From Veillonella montpellierensis DSM 17217 (GTDB lineage Bacteria; Bacillota; Negativicutes; Veillonellales; Veillonellaceae), in NCBI RefSeq assembly GCF_000426745.1, contig NZ_KE384564.1, positions 17,246-81,245 of the forward strand: 64,000 bases of DNA, in the 5' to 3' direction. Both the position numbers and the translations under genes were made by a program. Below the pieces are notes generated by a model, which was not told the DNA's origin, did not search any database, and was given only the letters and a program-made list of their open reading frames with translations. Positions 17,373-26,578 of this stretch are shown piece by piece (positions within the stretch are counted from its first letter, which is position 1; every line of letters starts with the position of its first letter).

Positions 17373-18779
17373 TTAACCGATATAGCCTGTAAGGGACCAC
17401 CATAACGGGCTAATCGTAAAATCAATAATCAAATACACAATAACCAGTAACGCTCCCACAGTCCACCAAGTTTTTACGGTGTTATATCCAGCGGAGAAAA
17501 TAATTGGTCCTGGGGACGCACCATAGTGTGTTAAGGAGCCGCCAAACGCATTCGTCGTCAACATTAATAAGCCGAATAGCGCAGGATCTACGCCTGTCGC
17601 CTTACCCACTGTCAAGAATACGGGCATCATAGATGCGATATAGGCTGTACTGGAGGCAAATAAATACCGAATAGCGCAGCTGATAACCGCCAATATAACT
17701 GCCACCATAAGTGGGGAAAGGTCGAATGCCATATGACTTTCCATGAATATAGCCAACCAGTCAAAGAATTTCGCTTTTGATAAGGCTGTCGAAATACCGA
17801 GTAAGCCACCAAACCAAATGAATGTGTTCCACACCGCTTTGGTTTCTACAATATCATTCCATGTAATAATCTTAGTCAATAAGGTGAATGCCATCGCTAC
17901 CAGTGCTACTGCAGTGGCATTTACGGCAATACCGATAGATGGCAAGGCCCAACCGATAAGGGCTAAGACGAAAATCACACAGAGGATTTTTTCACTACTC
18001 TTCATATCGCCTAGTTCTGCTAACCCCTTAGCGGCTAACGCTTTATTATCAATGGTTGTCACTGTAGGTCGATCCACATAGTACGCAATCAACGGTGTGA
18101 TGATTAGCATTAACAAACCAGGAACGATCATGGCTAATGCCCATTCACCCCACGTCAATGAGATGCCTAAAATTTTATTCACAAAGTCTAAGGCAAGTAG
18201 ATTGGGCGCCATGGCGGTCATGAAAATAAAGGATGTTATTTTTGTAACAAAATAACCATTCATCAAAATATAGGAACCACCTTTACGGGCTGTTTCACCA
18301 GGAAATGAGTGAATAGATTCTGCAATGGATAAATTGATTGGATATACAATGCCTGCTGCACGAGCCGTATTCGATGGTGTAGCTGGAGAAAGTATAAAAT
18401 CAATCAATGCCGTTACATATCCCAAGCGCAATACGCTGCTACCAAATAGACTCACTAAATGATACGCCAATCGATGTCCCAGTCCCGTCTTACCAAACGC
18501 AACACTTAGCGAAAAGGCTGCAATAATCATCCATAAGGATGTGGAGCCATAGCCAGCCAATAATATTTTGGCATTATCCATAAAAATAGAAGATGCGGCA
18601 ATAATGGCTAAAAATATAATCTGTACGGAATAGGGTTTTAACATAAGCCCTACAATCGCTGATAAATAAAAACCTAATAGGCGCCAACCTTCTTGACTCA
18701 ACCCGTCTGGGGCCCCTGAAAACCATGTATATAATGGAATGGCTATCATGATAGCTAATTTCCAAATTTTGTTATTCAT
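17373..18779 (-). CDS. citT: DASS-family citrate/dicarboxylate antiporter (CitT-like)
   Basis: Inner-membrane carrier of 468 aa with about twelve spans, of the divalent anion:Na+ symporter/CitT family. It shows the family signature segment SPATPSNTARAAGIVYPI and a second-half counterpart near TTNAFGGSLTHYGASPGPIIFSAGY. Probable job: citrate uptake against succinate, or dicarboxylate exchange. The start at 18779 is chosen for GAAGGGA just upstream; the longer frame has none. It is the first gene of the citrate locus, behind a LysR gene and a palindromic candidate operator. E. coli citT likewise sits with citrate lyase genes. Substrate inferred from context. Confidence 0.85.
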   Translation of the reverse strand: MNNKIWKLAIMIAIPLYTWFSGAPDGLSQEGWRLLGFYLSAIVGLMLKPYSVQIIFLAIIAASSIFMDNAKILLAGYGSTSLWMIIAAFSLSVAFGKTGLGHRLAYHLVSLFGSSVLRLGYVTALIDFILSPATPSNTARAAGIVYPINLSIAESIHSFPGETARKGGSYILMNGYFVTKITSFIFMTAMAPNLLALDFVNKILGISLTWGEWALAMIVPGLLMLIITPLIAYYVDRPTVTTIDNKALAAKGLAELGDMKSSEKILCVIFVLALIGWALPSIGIAVNATAVALVAMAFTLLTKIITWNDIVETKAVWNTFIWFGGLLGISTALSKAKFFDWLAIFMESHMAFDLSPLMVAVILAVISCAIRYLFASSTAYIASMMPVFLTVGKATGVDPALFGLLMLTTNAFGGSLTHYGASPGPIIFSAGYNTVKTWWTVGALLVIVYLIIDFTISPLWWSLTGYIG

Positions 18780-18931
18780 ACAAATCCCTTCTATCGACTT
18801 ACTACTCTGTATATATTCCACCTAGAATCTATACTATACAAAACTACACAACATATCTATTTCTATACACTAAGTCTATAACAATATCCTTATAATATGT
18901 GTATATGGAATACATATCATTCCATACATTC

Positions 18932-18999
18932 ATTATATATGGTCTAGTAGAAGAAGAAAAATAGAAGCCTCTTATAGGGGGGTATAAAACTTTTATACC
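18932..18999 (-). promoter_or_regulatory. citT-type gene promoter with candidate LysR-regulator site
   Basis: A perfect TATAAT (minus strand, 18932-18937) with a poor -35 suggests an activator-dependent promoter. A perfect 9-bp inverted repeat, GGTATAAAA-C-TTTTATACC at 18981-18999, is centred about 65 bp before the expected transcription start. This is the usual place of the LysR-type recognition site, and it contains a T-N11-A. The LysR gene is immediately upstream. Confidence 0.5.
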
Positions 19000-19036
19000 T
19001 ATTGAACAACAACTACGTAACTCTTGTTACTTAACA

Positions 19037-19076
19037 AAAAAAGTTCACGTCTATATAATACATAGACATGAACTTT
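19037..19076 (-). terminator. Terminator downstream of the LysR-type gene
   Basis: AAAGTTCACGTCTAT pairs with ATAGACATGAACTTT (one mismatch). TTTTTTG follows on the minus strand. It separates the regulator transcript from the citrate genes. Confidence 0.85.
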
Positions 19077-19096
19077 CATTATCCATATAAGGACAC

Positions 19097-20002
19097 TCAT
19101 TCTTTGTAAAAGAACGATGTGTCTACTACTTCGTGTTCCTTATAATACGCTGTCACAAATTCTATAAAAATTTTAGCAGCTGATAAATTTAATATGCTTT
19201 CATTATAAAACATCTTTGTGCTTCTTGTCACGAAATTTCCCTGTTTATCACATACGGGGCGCACCACAATATCTCGATCCTTGCAAGAACCAAGTCCCAT
19301 ATAAGTAAGGATTGACCAGCCTAGTCCTTCCCGTACAAAGTGGCGACAGGTTACCATGGAATTCACTTCCATCCCTAATGTTAACATTTGTGGAATATGT
19401 TCTCCACACCAAGTTTCAATCACATTGGCTACGGTTGGATCTGTTTGATATCGAATATATGGAATGTCCCCTAATTCGTGAAATGGAACGGGGTCTTTAT
19501 AGACAACACAGTACGGTTCCTCTAATAAGGTAGTAGCTTGACCTACACCATTATAGTCACCTCGTGCAAAGGCAATCATGCATTCGCCAGAATTAAAAGA
19601 TTTAATTGCTTGGTGGCTAAATCCTGTTTTTACATGCACCGTAATGTCTGGATACTGTTCCCTAAACAGTCGTAACAAGCGCGGCAATTCATAATCAGCA
19701 AAATTAATGGAAGAGGAAATTTTTAAGGTGCCACTAATTTTGCCCGATACGGAGCTTAATTTTTGTCGCAATGACTCTTGTTCGCCTAGCATGTGGCGGC
19801 AATATTCATAAAACACTTCGCCCTCTGGCGTAAGGATAATCCCTTCATTGGTTCGCAATAATAAAGATATATCTAACTCACGTTCCATATGACGCAATCG
19901 ATAGCTAAGAGCCGGTTGCGATATAAACAATTTACCAGCTGCTTTCGTAATATTCCCTTCTTCAACTACCGTAGTAAACGTTTTCCATTCTCTTTCATCC
20001 AT
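19097..20002 (-). CDS. LysR-family transcriptional regulator (candidate regulator of the citrate locus)
   Basis: DNA-binding regulator of 301 aa. The N-terminal winged helix-turn-helix (about residues 1-60) includes EEGNITKAAGKLFISQPALSYRLRHME. The C-terminal two-lobed effector domain (from about residue 90) begins GTLKISSSINFADYELPRLLRLF. It lies 55 bp after pyk, same strand, and just upstream of the citT-type gene, from which a terminator separates it. The palindrome at 18981-18999 is its likely target. A small-molecule inducer such as citrate is a guess from location. The name citR would be speculative. Confidence 0.88.
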   Translation of the reverse strand: MDEREWKTFTTVVEEGNITKAAGKLFISQPALSYRLRHMERELDISLLLRTNEGIILTPEGEVFYEYCRHMLGEQESLRQKLSSVSGKISGTLKISSSINFADYELPRLLRLFREQYPDITVHVKTGFSHQAIKSFNSGECMIAFARGDYNGVGQATTLLEEPYCVVYKDPVPFHELGDIPYIRYQTDPTVANVIETWCGEHIPQMLTLGMEVNSMVTCRHFVREGLGWSILTYMGLGSCKDRDIVVRPVCDKQGNFVTRSTKMFYNESILNLSAAKIFIEFVTAYYKEHEVVDTSFFYKE

Positions 20003-20057
20003 AGATTGCTCCTATCTATCGGCATACACGATGCCCTACAACACCAACACATCTATG

Positions 20058-21812
20058 TTAACGAGCATTAACGGTTCCTTCAAATACTTTTCCCCGTACG
20101 CCATCAACAGTAACAATTTGACCATCCTCCAAAACACGTTCTGCCTCTTTTGCTCCCAAAATAACTGGTATGCCTAAGTTAATACCTATAATGGCTCCAT
20201 CCGATGTAAATCCATCTTCTACCGTAATTAAGGCACCTGCCTGTTTTGCTAATGCCATATAGTTAGGCTCCATAGTTCCTATAACAAGGATATCCCCTGG
20301 TTGAAAGTGTTCATGACTTTCATGGCGACTGGCTATGTATATACGCCCCGTAGCAGACGTACTGCCAAGGCTATTACTATCAATTAACACATTGCCCGCC
20401 ACGTGCACGCGAATCATATTCGTTGTGCCATGTGAACCAGATTGTACACCGGCTGTAACGACGACTAAGTCGCCAGAAGAGATACAATTATCCGCTAAGG
20501 CTTGGTGTATGGACTGGGTTACCATGTCGTCAGAATTAGTACATGCAGGTCCTTTAATCGCCTGAACGCCCCAATACAGTTGCATACGTCGAATCGTAGC
20601 CGCATGAGGTGTTACCGCTACCACTTGACAGCTAGGCCGATGGCGTGCCACGCCAATCGCCGTAGCGCCCGTTTCTGTACAGGTAATAATCGCACTGGCC
20701 CCTAAGTTGTTAGCCACGTCTACACTGGCCGCACAAATCGATTCCGTCGTATTCATGGAGCCTGTTCTAATTTGCCGTCCCGCATTGTCATAAATACTCG
20801 CTTGTTCTGTTACTTCTGCAATTCGTGTCATCGTTTGTACCGCTTCCACAGGATAGGCACCATTTGCCGTTTCCCCACTCAGCATAATAGCATCTGTGCC
20901 ATCTAAAATCGCATTCGCCACATCGCTTGCTTCTGCTCGTGTTGGTCTCGGTTGATGAATCATAGATTCTAACATCTGCGTCGCCGTAATGACGACTTTC
21001 CCCGCTTCATTGCATTTTCTAATAATCATTTTCTGCAATACAGGCACTTCTTCCGCTGGAATTTCCACGCCTAAATCGCCACGAGCTACCATTATGCCGT
21101 CCGCCATTTTTAAAATATCATCGAGGTTGTTAAGACCTTCTGCATTTTCAATTTTTGCAATAATTTTTATATCTTTTCCCTTGCCTTCACTTTCTAAGAT
21201 GCGACGAATGGCCACCACATCTTCACCGCGTTGTATAAAAGAAGCGGCGATGTAATCCACATACTGTTGGCAGCCAAATCGTAAGTCTGCTTCATCCTGA
21301 GCGGATACGGCTGGCAAATGTAATGGCACGCCTGGCACCGCCACACGCTTACGATCGCCAATTTCTCCACTGTTATTCACATAGGTCACAATATCCGTAT
21401 CGGTAATTTCTACCACCGATACCTCCACAAGTCCATCGGCTAACAAAATACGATCTCCTATGGATACATCATGAATAAGGCCCGCATAACTAACGGTGCT
21501 ACGTTCTTGATTCCCCATAACCGCTTGCGTCGTCAATGTAAACGTTTGTCCTGCTTGTAAATATACTGTTCCCTCTTCAAATAGACCTAGTCGTACTTCT
21601 GGTCCTTTCGTATCCAACATCAATGCCACTGGTTGCCGCACAATAAGTGCTGCATCACGCACCATGTTCATTCGTTCTTCTTGCTGTTCATGCGTACCAT
21701 GAGAAAAATTAAACCGCGCCACATTCATGCCAGATTTCAACATGTTTTCTAATATACCCGGTTGGTCGGTACCTGGGCCTATGGTACATACAATTTTAGT
21801 TCGCTTATTCAT
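20058..21812 (-). CDS. pyk: Pyruvate kinase with C-terminal extra domain
   Basis: Glycolytic enzyme: PEP + ADP to pyruvate + ATP. It has 584 aa versus about 470 for short forms. Residues 1-470 have the barrel (TKIVCTIGPGTDQ, ARFNFSHG, the MVARGDLGVEIP region, KVVITATQMLESM) with metal- and PEP-binding residues intact. The last roughly 100 residues form the PEP-utilising-like extra domain found in Bacillus-type enzymes. In those the motif reads TSHA; here it is TSDG, so the histidine is lost. This histidine is not known to be needed for pyruvate kinase activity. It sits between dnaE and the LysR gene, with short gaps on both sides. Confidence 0.95.
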   Translation of the reverse strand: MNKRTKIVCTIGPGTDQPGILENMLKSGMNVARFNFSHGTHEQQEERMNMVRDAALIVRQPVALMLDTKGPEVRLGLFEEGTVYLQAGQTFTLTTQAVMGNQERSTVSYAGLIHDVSIGDRILLADGLVEVSVVEITDTDIVTYVNNSGEIGDRKRVAVPGVPLHLPAVSAQDEADLRFGCQQYVDYIAASFIQRGEDVVAIRRILESEGKGKDIKIIAKIENAEGLNNLDDILKMADGIMVARGDLGVEIPAEEVPVLQKMIIRKCNEAGKVVITATQMLESMIHQPRPTRAEASDVANAILDGTDAIMLSGETANGAYPVEAVQTMTRIAEVTEQASIYDNAGRQIRTGSMNTTESICAASVDVANNLGASAIITCTETGATAIGVARHRPSCQVVAVTPHAATIRRMQLYWGVQAIKGPACTNSDDMVTQSIHQALADNCISSGDLVVVTAGVQSGSHGTTNMIRVHVAGNVLIDSNSLGSTSATGRIYIASRHESHEHFQPGDILVIGTMEPNYMALAKQAGALITVEDGFTSDGAIIGINLGIPVILGAKEAERVLEDGQIVTVDGVRGKVFEGTVNAR

Positions 21813-21897
21813 ACTATACCTCTATAGGCATACACATTCCATCTCTATTACATAATAGAAATCACTGGTGGAATCAGGTATTACCTTTACTAAACCA

Positions 21898-24800
21898 TTA
21901 ATAAAACTCTATACAATCTTCACCTAAGATCGTCACCAACTGGTGGCACATCTCGTCTGTCGGTGTAAAGTAAAAACTTGGATGCAACGGAATAGATTTA
22001 CGTTGCTTCTCTAAATAAAAGCTAACCGGTACATTGCCCGTCGCCTTCGTAAGTAATGTTTTTAATTGTTGGCTCACTTCTGGTGTATCACACTCTATAG
22101 GAATATGAATCACCATCCGTCGCACTGTATGATAATTAACTTTCAAAGGCATGACGGACTCAGCGATGATTTGAACGCCTTTTTCATCTGCATCAACACG
22201 ACCTTTAATTTTAACAATCATATCTACCGCTATATAAGGTTGTGCTTTTTGATAGGTTTGTGGAAACAAAACTACATCACTAGCGCCAGTAAAATCTTCC
22301 AACCGCACAATGGACATCAACTCATTGCGTCGTGTCATGCGATCTGTTTTACTCGCAATCAAACCTCCCACTGTCACTTGCTTGCCATCATAGGCTTCTG
22401 GATTATCTCGCAAGCGCCCCAATTCAAACAAGGACGATAATTCATTGGCATAGCTACTTAACGGATGTCCCGTAATATAGAATCCTGTATATTCTTTTTC
22501 ATCCTTTAACTTTTCCTCTTCCGATAAATCCTCTATATGAGGCGTCTTAATATAATCTATATCTTCTTCTAACCCACCAAACAAATTCATCGTTCCTAAG
22601 GCTTGATCTTTTTGTTGTTTACTGCCCACAGCCTGAGCCGCTTCATACATATGCAACAACTGATTGCGATTTTCACCAAAGCTATCCATAGCACCACAGC
22701 GAATTAAACTTTCTAATAACCGTTTATTCACCACTTTCGCATTCACCCGTTTACAAAAATCAAGAAGTGACACATATTGTCCCGCTCTTTGGCGCTCTAC
22801 AATAAGCTGATCAATGGCATTATCCCCTACATTTTTAATGCCCCCTAATCCAAAGCGAATCGCCTTATCTTGTACCACAAATCCATGTTCACTGTAATTC
22901 ACATCGGGGCCCAATACAGTGACATCATGTTTCTTACATTCATTAATATAATAGGTAAGTTTATCCATGTTCGTCATAAAGCTCGTCATGGTAGCTGCCA
23001 TAAATTCAGGGAAATAATGTGCTTTTAAATAAGCCGTTTGATAGGCAATATACGCATAGGCAGCACTATGTGATTTATTAAATCCATACCCTGCAAAATA
23101 CACAAGCAAATCAAAGACTTCATTAGCAATGGCATCGTCAATCTGATTCTTACGGGTGCCAGCGATAAAAGATTCGCGCTGTGCTTTTAAGACAGATTCT
23201 TTTTTCTTACCCATAGCACGACGCAATAAATCAGCTTGCCCCAGTGAAAAGCCACCCATAACAGAGGCAATTTGCATAACTTGTTCTTGATACAAAATAA
23301 CACCGAATGTATCTTTTAAAATAGGCTCTAACAAAGGATGCAAATAAGTTACTTCGCGCTGTCCATGACGACTTTTAATAAAATCATCTACCATGCCACT
23401 GCCCAATGGACCTGGCCGATATAGGGCCACAAGGGGGATTAAATCTTCAAAATGTTCTGGTCCTAAGGCCATTACAAGTTTTGTAATCCCCTCTGACTCT
23501 AGTTGAAATACCCCTGCCGTATCGCCACGACTTAAAATTTCACACGCCTTTTTATCATCCAAGGGAATGCGATTTATATCAATCGTAAGGCCGCGATTTT
23601 TTTGAATGAGTGCCAACGCATCTTCTATAACTGTCAACGTGCGCAACCCTAAAAAGTCCATTTTTAACAGACCTAACTCTTCAATATTATCCTTGTCATA
23701 TTGCGTCACAAATCCTTCTTCATTGGCATTTTGCACAGGCACGTGATCGTCTAAAGGATCTGCAGAAATCACGATGCCTGCTGCATGGGTTGACGTATTA
23801 CGAGCAATGCCTTCTAGCTTTAGGCAAAAATTAATAAGTTCCTGTACAGCCCTATCACTTTCATAGAGCACTTTTAATTCTTTACTTTTCAAAGCCTTTT
23901 CTAAGGTGATGCCGAGTTCGTTAGGAATCATTTTAGCAATGCGGTTTACTTCGGCTAATGGCATGTCTAAGACGCGCCCTACATCGCGAATAACCGCCCG
24001 TGCCGCCTCTGTACCGAACGTAATAATTTGCGACACCCGTTCTTGTCCATATTTAGCGGTTACATAGCGAATGACATCGTCGCGCCGTTCATAGCAAAAG
24101 TCCATATCAATATCGGGCATGCTCACCCGTTCAGGGTTCAAAAATCGTTCGAACAAAAGATTATATCGCAACGGGTCTAATCCAGTAATTCCCAACAGAT
24201 AGGCCACTACAGAACCAGCGGCACTACCACGACCAGGACCGACTGGGATATGATGATCCCGAGAATATTTCACGTAGTCCCACACGATAAGAAAATAATC
24301 ATCAAAGCCCATATCTCCAATAATACGCAGCTCATAATCAAGGCGCTCCATCAATTCTTCTGTCGTGCTTTCATAGCGATGAGGAATCATGGACTCGCAT
24401 AGGTTTCGCAAATAACTATGTGCCGTTTCTCCTTCTGGCACATCGTAATGGGGCAAATGATGCTCATCGAAGGAAAATGTCACGTTACACCGCTCAGCAA
24501 TGCATAACGTAGTATCCAAGACCTCGGGAACATGCGAAAACAGTTCCGCCATTTCATCGCCCGTTTTCATATAAAACTCGTCATTGGGAAATTTCATGCG
24601 ATCCACATCAGCTCGCTTGGCCCCTGTCGATATGCACACCTTAATATCTTGTGCATCCGCATCATCACGATTCACATAGTGAAAGTCATTGGAGCAAACT
24701 AAGCCCACCCCATACTCTTTGCTTAACTGAATCAATGCCTCTTGTACGGTGAGTTCTTCTGGAATACCGTGATTTTGAATTTCTAAGAAAAAGTTATCCT

Positions 24801-25305
24801 TACCGAACACATCAATATACCATTCTATGGTGCGCTTCGCCGCATCCATATTGTCTTGCAGAATATATTGAGGTATTTCTCCTTGTATACACGCACTCAA
24901 CGCAATAAGGCCTTTACTATGCTTTGCAATCAAGTCATGATCCGCTCGTGGCTTAAAATAATACCCTTCTGTAGAGGCTTTGGAAACAATTTTAACTAAA
25001 TTGCGATAGCCTTCCATCGTTTCCGCTAACAATACCAAATGCTTAAGTCGTTCTCTCCGTCGCCCTTCTGGTTTATCGAAGCGACTCTCAGCCGTCACAT
25101 AGATTTCACAACCAATGATTGGTTTAATACCTGCGGCTACGGCTTGTTTATAAAAGTAAATGGCTGCATACATATTCCCATGGTCAGTAATGGCTACTGC
25201 AGGCATATTGCATTCTTTTGCTTTACTGATGACATCTGGTAAACGCGAAATGCCATCAAGCAAACTAAATTCAGTATGTCCATGAAGATGTACAAATGGT
25301 CGCAT
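21898..25305 (-). CDS. dnaE: DNA polymerase III alpha subunit (DnaE)
   Basis: Replicative polymerase catalytic subunit of 1135 aa. It has an N-terminal PHP domain (HGHTEFSLLDG at 8-18, ITDHGNMYA near 40), then the palm with PDIDMDF at 397-403 carrying catalytic aspartates. FGxxAARAVIRDVGRV and GYGFNKSHSAAYAYIAYQTAYLK are typical DnaE blocks. A C-terminal OB-fold region (VTVGGLIASKTDRMTRRNELM) and tail follow. The length and lack of a 3'-5' exonuclease insertion make it DnaE, not PolC. It is probably transcribed with pyk, 85 bp downstream. Confidence 0.97.
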   Translation of the reverse strand: MRPFVHLHGHTEFSLLDGISRLPDVISKAKECNMPAVAITDHGNMYAAIYFYKQAVAAGIKPIIGCEIYVTAESRFDKPEGRRRERLKHLVLLAETMEGYRNLVKIVSKASTEGYYFKPRADHDLIAKHSKGLIALSACIQGEIPQYILQDNMDAAKRTIEWYIDVFGKDNFFLEIQNHGIPEELTVQEALIQLSKEYGVGLVCSNDFHYVNRDDADAQDIKVCISTGAKRADVDRMKFPNDEFYMKTGDEMAELFSHVPEVLDTTLCIAERCNVTFSFDEHHLPHYDVPEGETAHSYLRNLCESMIPHRYESTTEELMERLDYELRIIGDMGFDDYFLIVWDYVKYSRDHHIPVGPGRGSAAGSVVAYLLGITGLDPLRYNLLFERFLNPERVSMPDIDMDFCYERRDDVIRYVTAKYGQERVSQIITFGTEAARAVIRDVGRVLDMPLAEVNRIAKMIPNELGITLEKALKSKELKVLYESDRAVQELINFCLKLEGIARNTSTHAAGIVISADPLDDHVPVQNANEEGFVTQYDKDNIEELGLLKMDFLGLRTLTVIEDALALIQKNRGLTIDINRIPLDDKKACEILSRGDTAGVFQLESEGITKLVMALGPEHFEDLIPLVALYRPGPLGSGMVDDFIKSRHGQREVTYLHPLLEPILKDTFGVILYQEQVMQIASVMGGFSLGQADLLRRAMGKKKESVLKAQRESFIAGTRKNQIDDAIANEVFDLLVYFAGYGFNKSHSAAYAYIAYQTAYLKAHYFPEFMAATMTSFMTNMDKLTYYINECKKHDVTVLGPDVNYSEHGFVVQDKAIRFGLGGIKNVGDNAIDQLIVERQRAGQYVSLLDFCKRVNAKVVNKRLLESLIRCGAMDSFGENRNQLLHMYEAAQAVGSKQQKDQALGTMNLFGGLEEDIDYIKTPHIEDLSEEEKLKDEKEYTGFYITGHPLSSYANELSSLFELGRLRDNPEAYDGKQVTVGGLIASKTDRMTRRNELMSIVRLEDFTGASDVVLFPQTYQKAQPYIAVDMIVKIKGRVDADEKGVQIIAESVMPLKVNYHTVRRMVIHIPIECDTPEVSQQLKTLLTKATGNVPVSFYLEKQRKSIPLHPSFYFTPTDEMCHQLVTILGEDCIEFY

Positions 25306-25427
25306 AGTATGTCCGCCTTTCTCACATAATAATCCAACTATATTATACCATATATATCGATTATCTTTACGAATCTAACTAGTAGATTTCTCTTGTCAAT
25401 ACCATCCCTACCACTAGTAACAGTCGA

Positions 25428-26255
25428 TTATCTATGGTGTGACGGGTGAAAGTAAGCCCTCATCTGTGCCTTACGCATACGCCAATCTGGCAAGATGCTT
25501 TCTACTACGGCATGAAACGCTGGAGAGTGATTGGGATGAATAAAATGGGCATATTCATGAACCATAACATATTCAATAAATGACTCTGGCCCATGAAGCA
25601 AAGTCAAATTCATTTTAATGATGCCTTTGCTCGGCATACACGATCCCCAGCGGCTACGCATGCGTTGCTCTTTAATCTGAGCCAAAGGCACATCATAAGA
25701 GGCCGCTAAAAATCGTTCTTGTACCAGATTAGACCATCGAACAAAGACGGCATGACCCCACGTTTTTAAAAATTTTTCACCCATCGCCTGTCGTTCTTCA
25801 CAGGTTGCCTCTGGTAAAGCATACAAAGTAAGGGTCGATTGTCCATCGTACACCATCCGTGATTGTCGTTTACTAGGAGCCCTATTCACCACTAGCGAAA
25901 CGGGACGGCCTAGCAAAATGATGTCTTCCCCTTCTGTATAGGAAGGCCTAAAGCGTCTATCATCCGCTTGTCGCAAGCGCCACTCTTTTCTAGCTCGCTC
26001 AATAAACGATAGATGAGATACTACAAAATCATCGATTTGTTCTACCGGTACAGACCGTGGCGCCGACACACGCACCGAACCATCCGCAAGTACTCGTAAA
26101 TTAATACGTTTTACAGGCTTTCTCGTCAGCTCATAGGAAAGGCATTCCCCATCCTCTTCGATTACCCGTTCCAAAGTCGTTACTGCTGATGATGGCTGAC
26201 TTACGCCGCCTATAAAAGGCAATCTTCTTATCCTATCCCATAGTCTATTCATCAT
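25428..26255 (-). CDS. YgjP/SprT-like zinc metallopeptidase-domain protein
   Basis: Protein of 275 aa with the DUF45/YgjP zinc-binding core at the C-terminus: MVHEYAHFIHPNHSPAFH has HExxH plus a downstream His ligand. SRWGSCMPSKGIIKMNLTLLHGP is the conserved block preceding it. The N-terminal half has the usual YgjP beta segments (YELTRKPVKRINLRVLADGSVRVSAP). No signal peptide, so it acts in the cytoplasm. The substrate is unknown for the family. It is transcribed alone or with upstream genes; typA lies 323 bp upstream and has its own terminator. Confidence 0.85.
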   Translation of the reverse strand: MMNRLWDRIRRLPFIGGVSQPSSAVTTLERVIEEDGECLSYELTRKPVKRINLRVLADGSVRVSAPRSVPVEQIDDFVVSHLSFIERARKEWRLRQADDRRFRPSYTEGEDIILLGRPVSLVVNRAPSKRQSRMVYDGQSTLTLYALPEATCEERQAMGEKFLKTWGHAVFVRWSNLVQERFLAASYDVPLAQIKEQRMRSRWGSCMPSKGIIKMNLTLLHGPESFIEYVMVHEYAHFIHPNHSPAFHAVVESILPDWRMRKAQMRAYFHPSHHR

Positions 26256-26477
26256 TCATCCTCTACTACTCTACCCATCGTAGATGTATACTACCATACA
26301 CCTATGCATCCTAAGTATATACATCCCATATATACTAATATGCTACGTATCACTTCATGTATATTCATCATATCACATTCGTCTAGCATACCCTAGGCTC
26401 ACTACTATTTTCCATACAATCATCCTAATCGATGTATCCAAGCGCACTTATTAACTCACCCATTACTAGCACAAAAA
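26256..26477. other. Gene-free spacer
   Basis: AT-rich spacer between the metallopeptidase start and the typA terminator. It presumably carries the metallopeptidase promoter; I recognise no specific site, repeat or RNA. Confidence 0.4.
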
Positions 26478-26509
26478 CCTCCTTATCACACCAAAGTATG
26501 ACAAGGAGG
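26478..26509 (-). terminator. Terminator downstream of typA
   Basis: CCTCCTTATCA pairs with TGACAAGGAGG with one mismatch. TTTTTG follows on the minus strand. It lies 70 bp past the typA stop. Confidence 0.85.
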
Positions 26510-26578
26510 CCTACGTCTATGTATGCATGCGTAGTAAGAGCTGTGACAACTTACTACATGATGCTACAAGTATAATCA

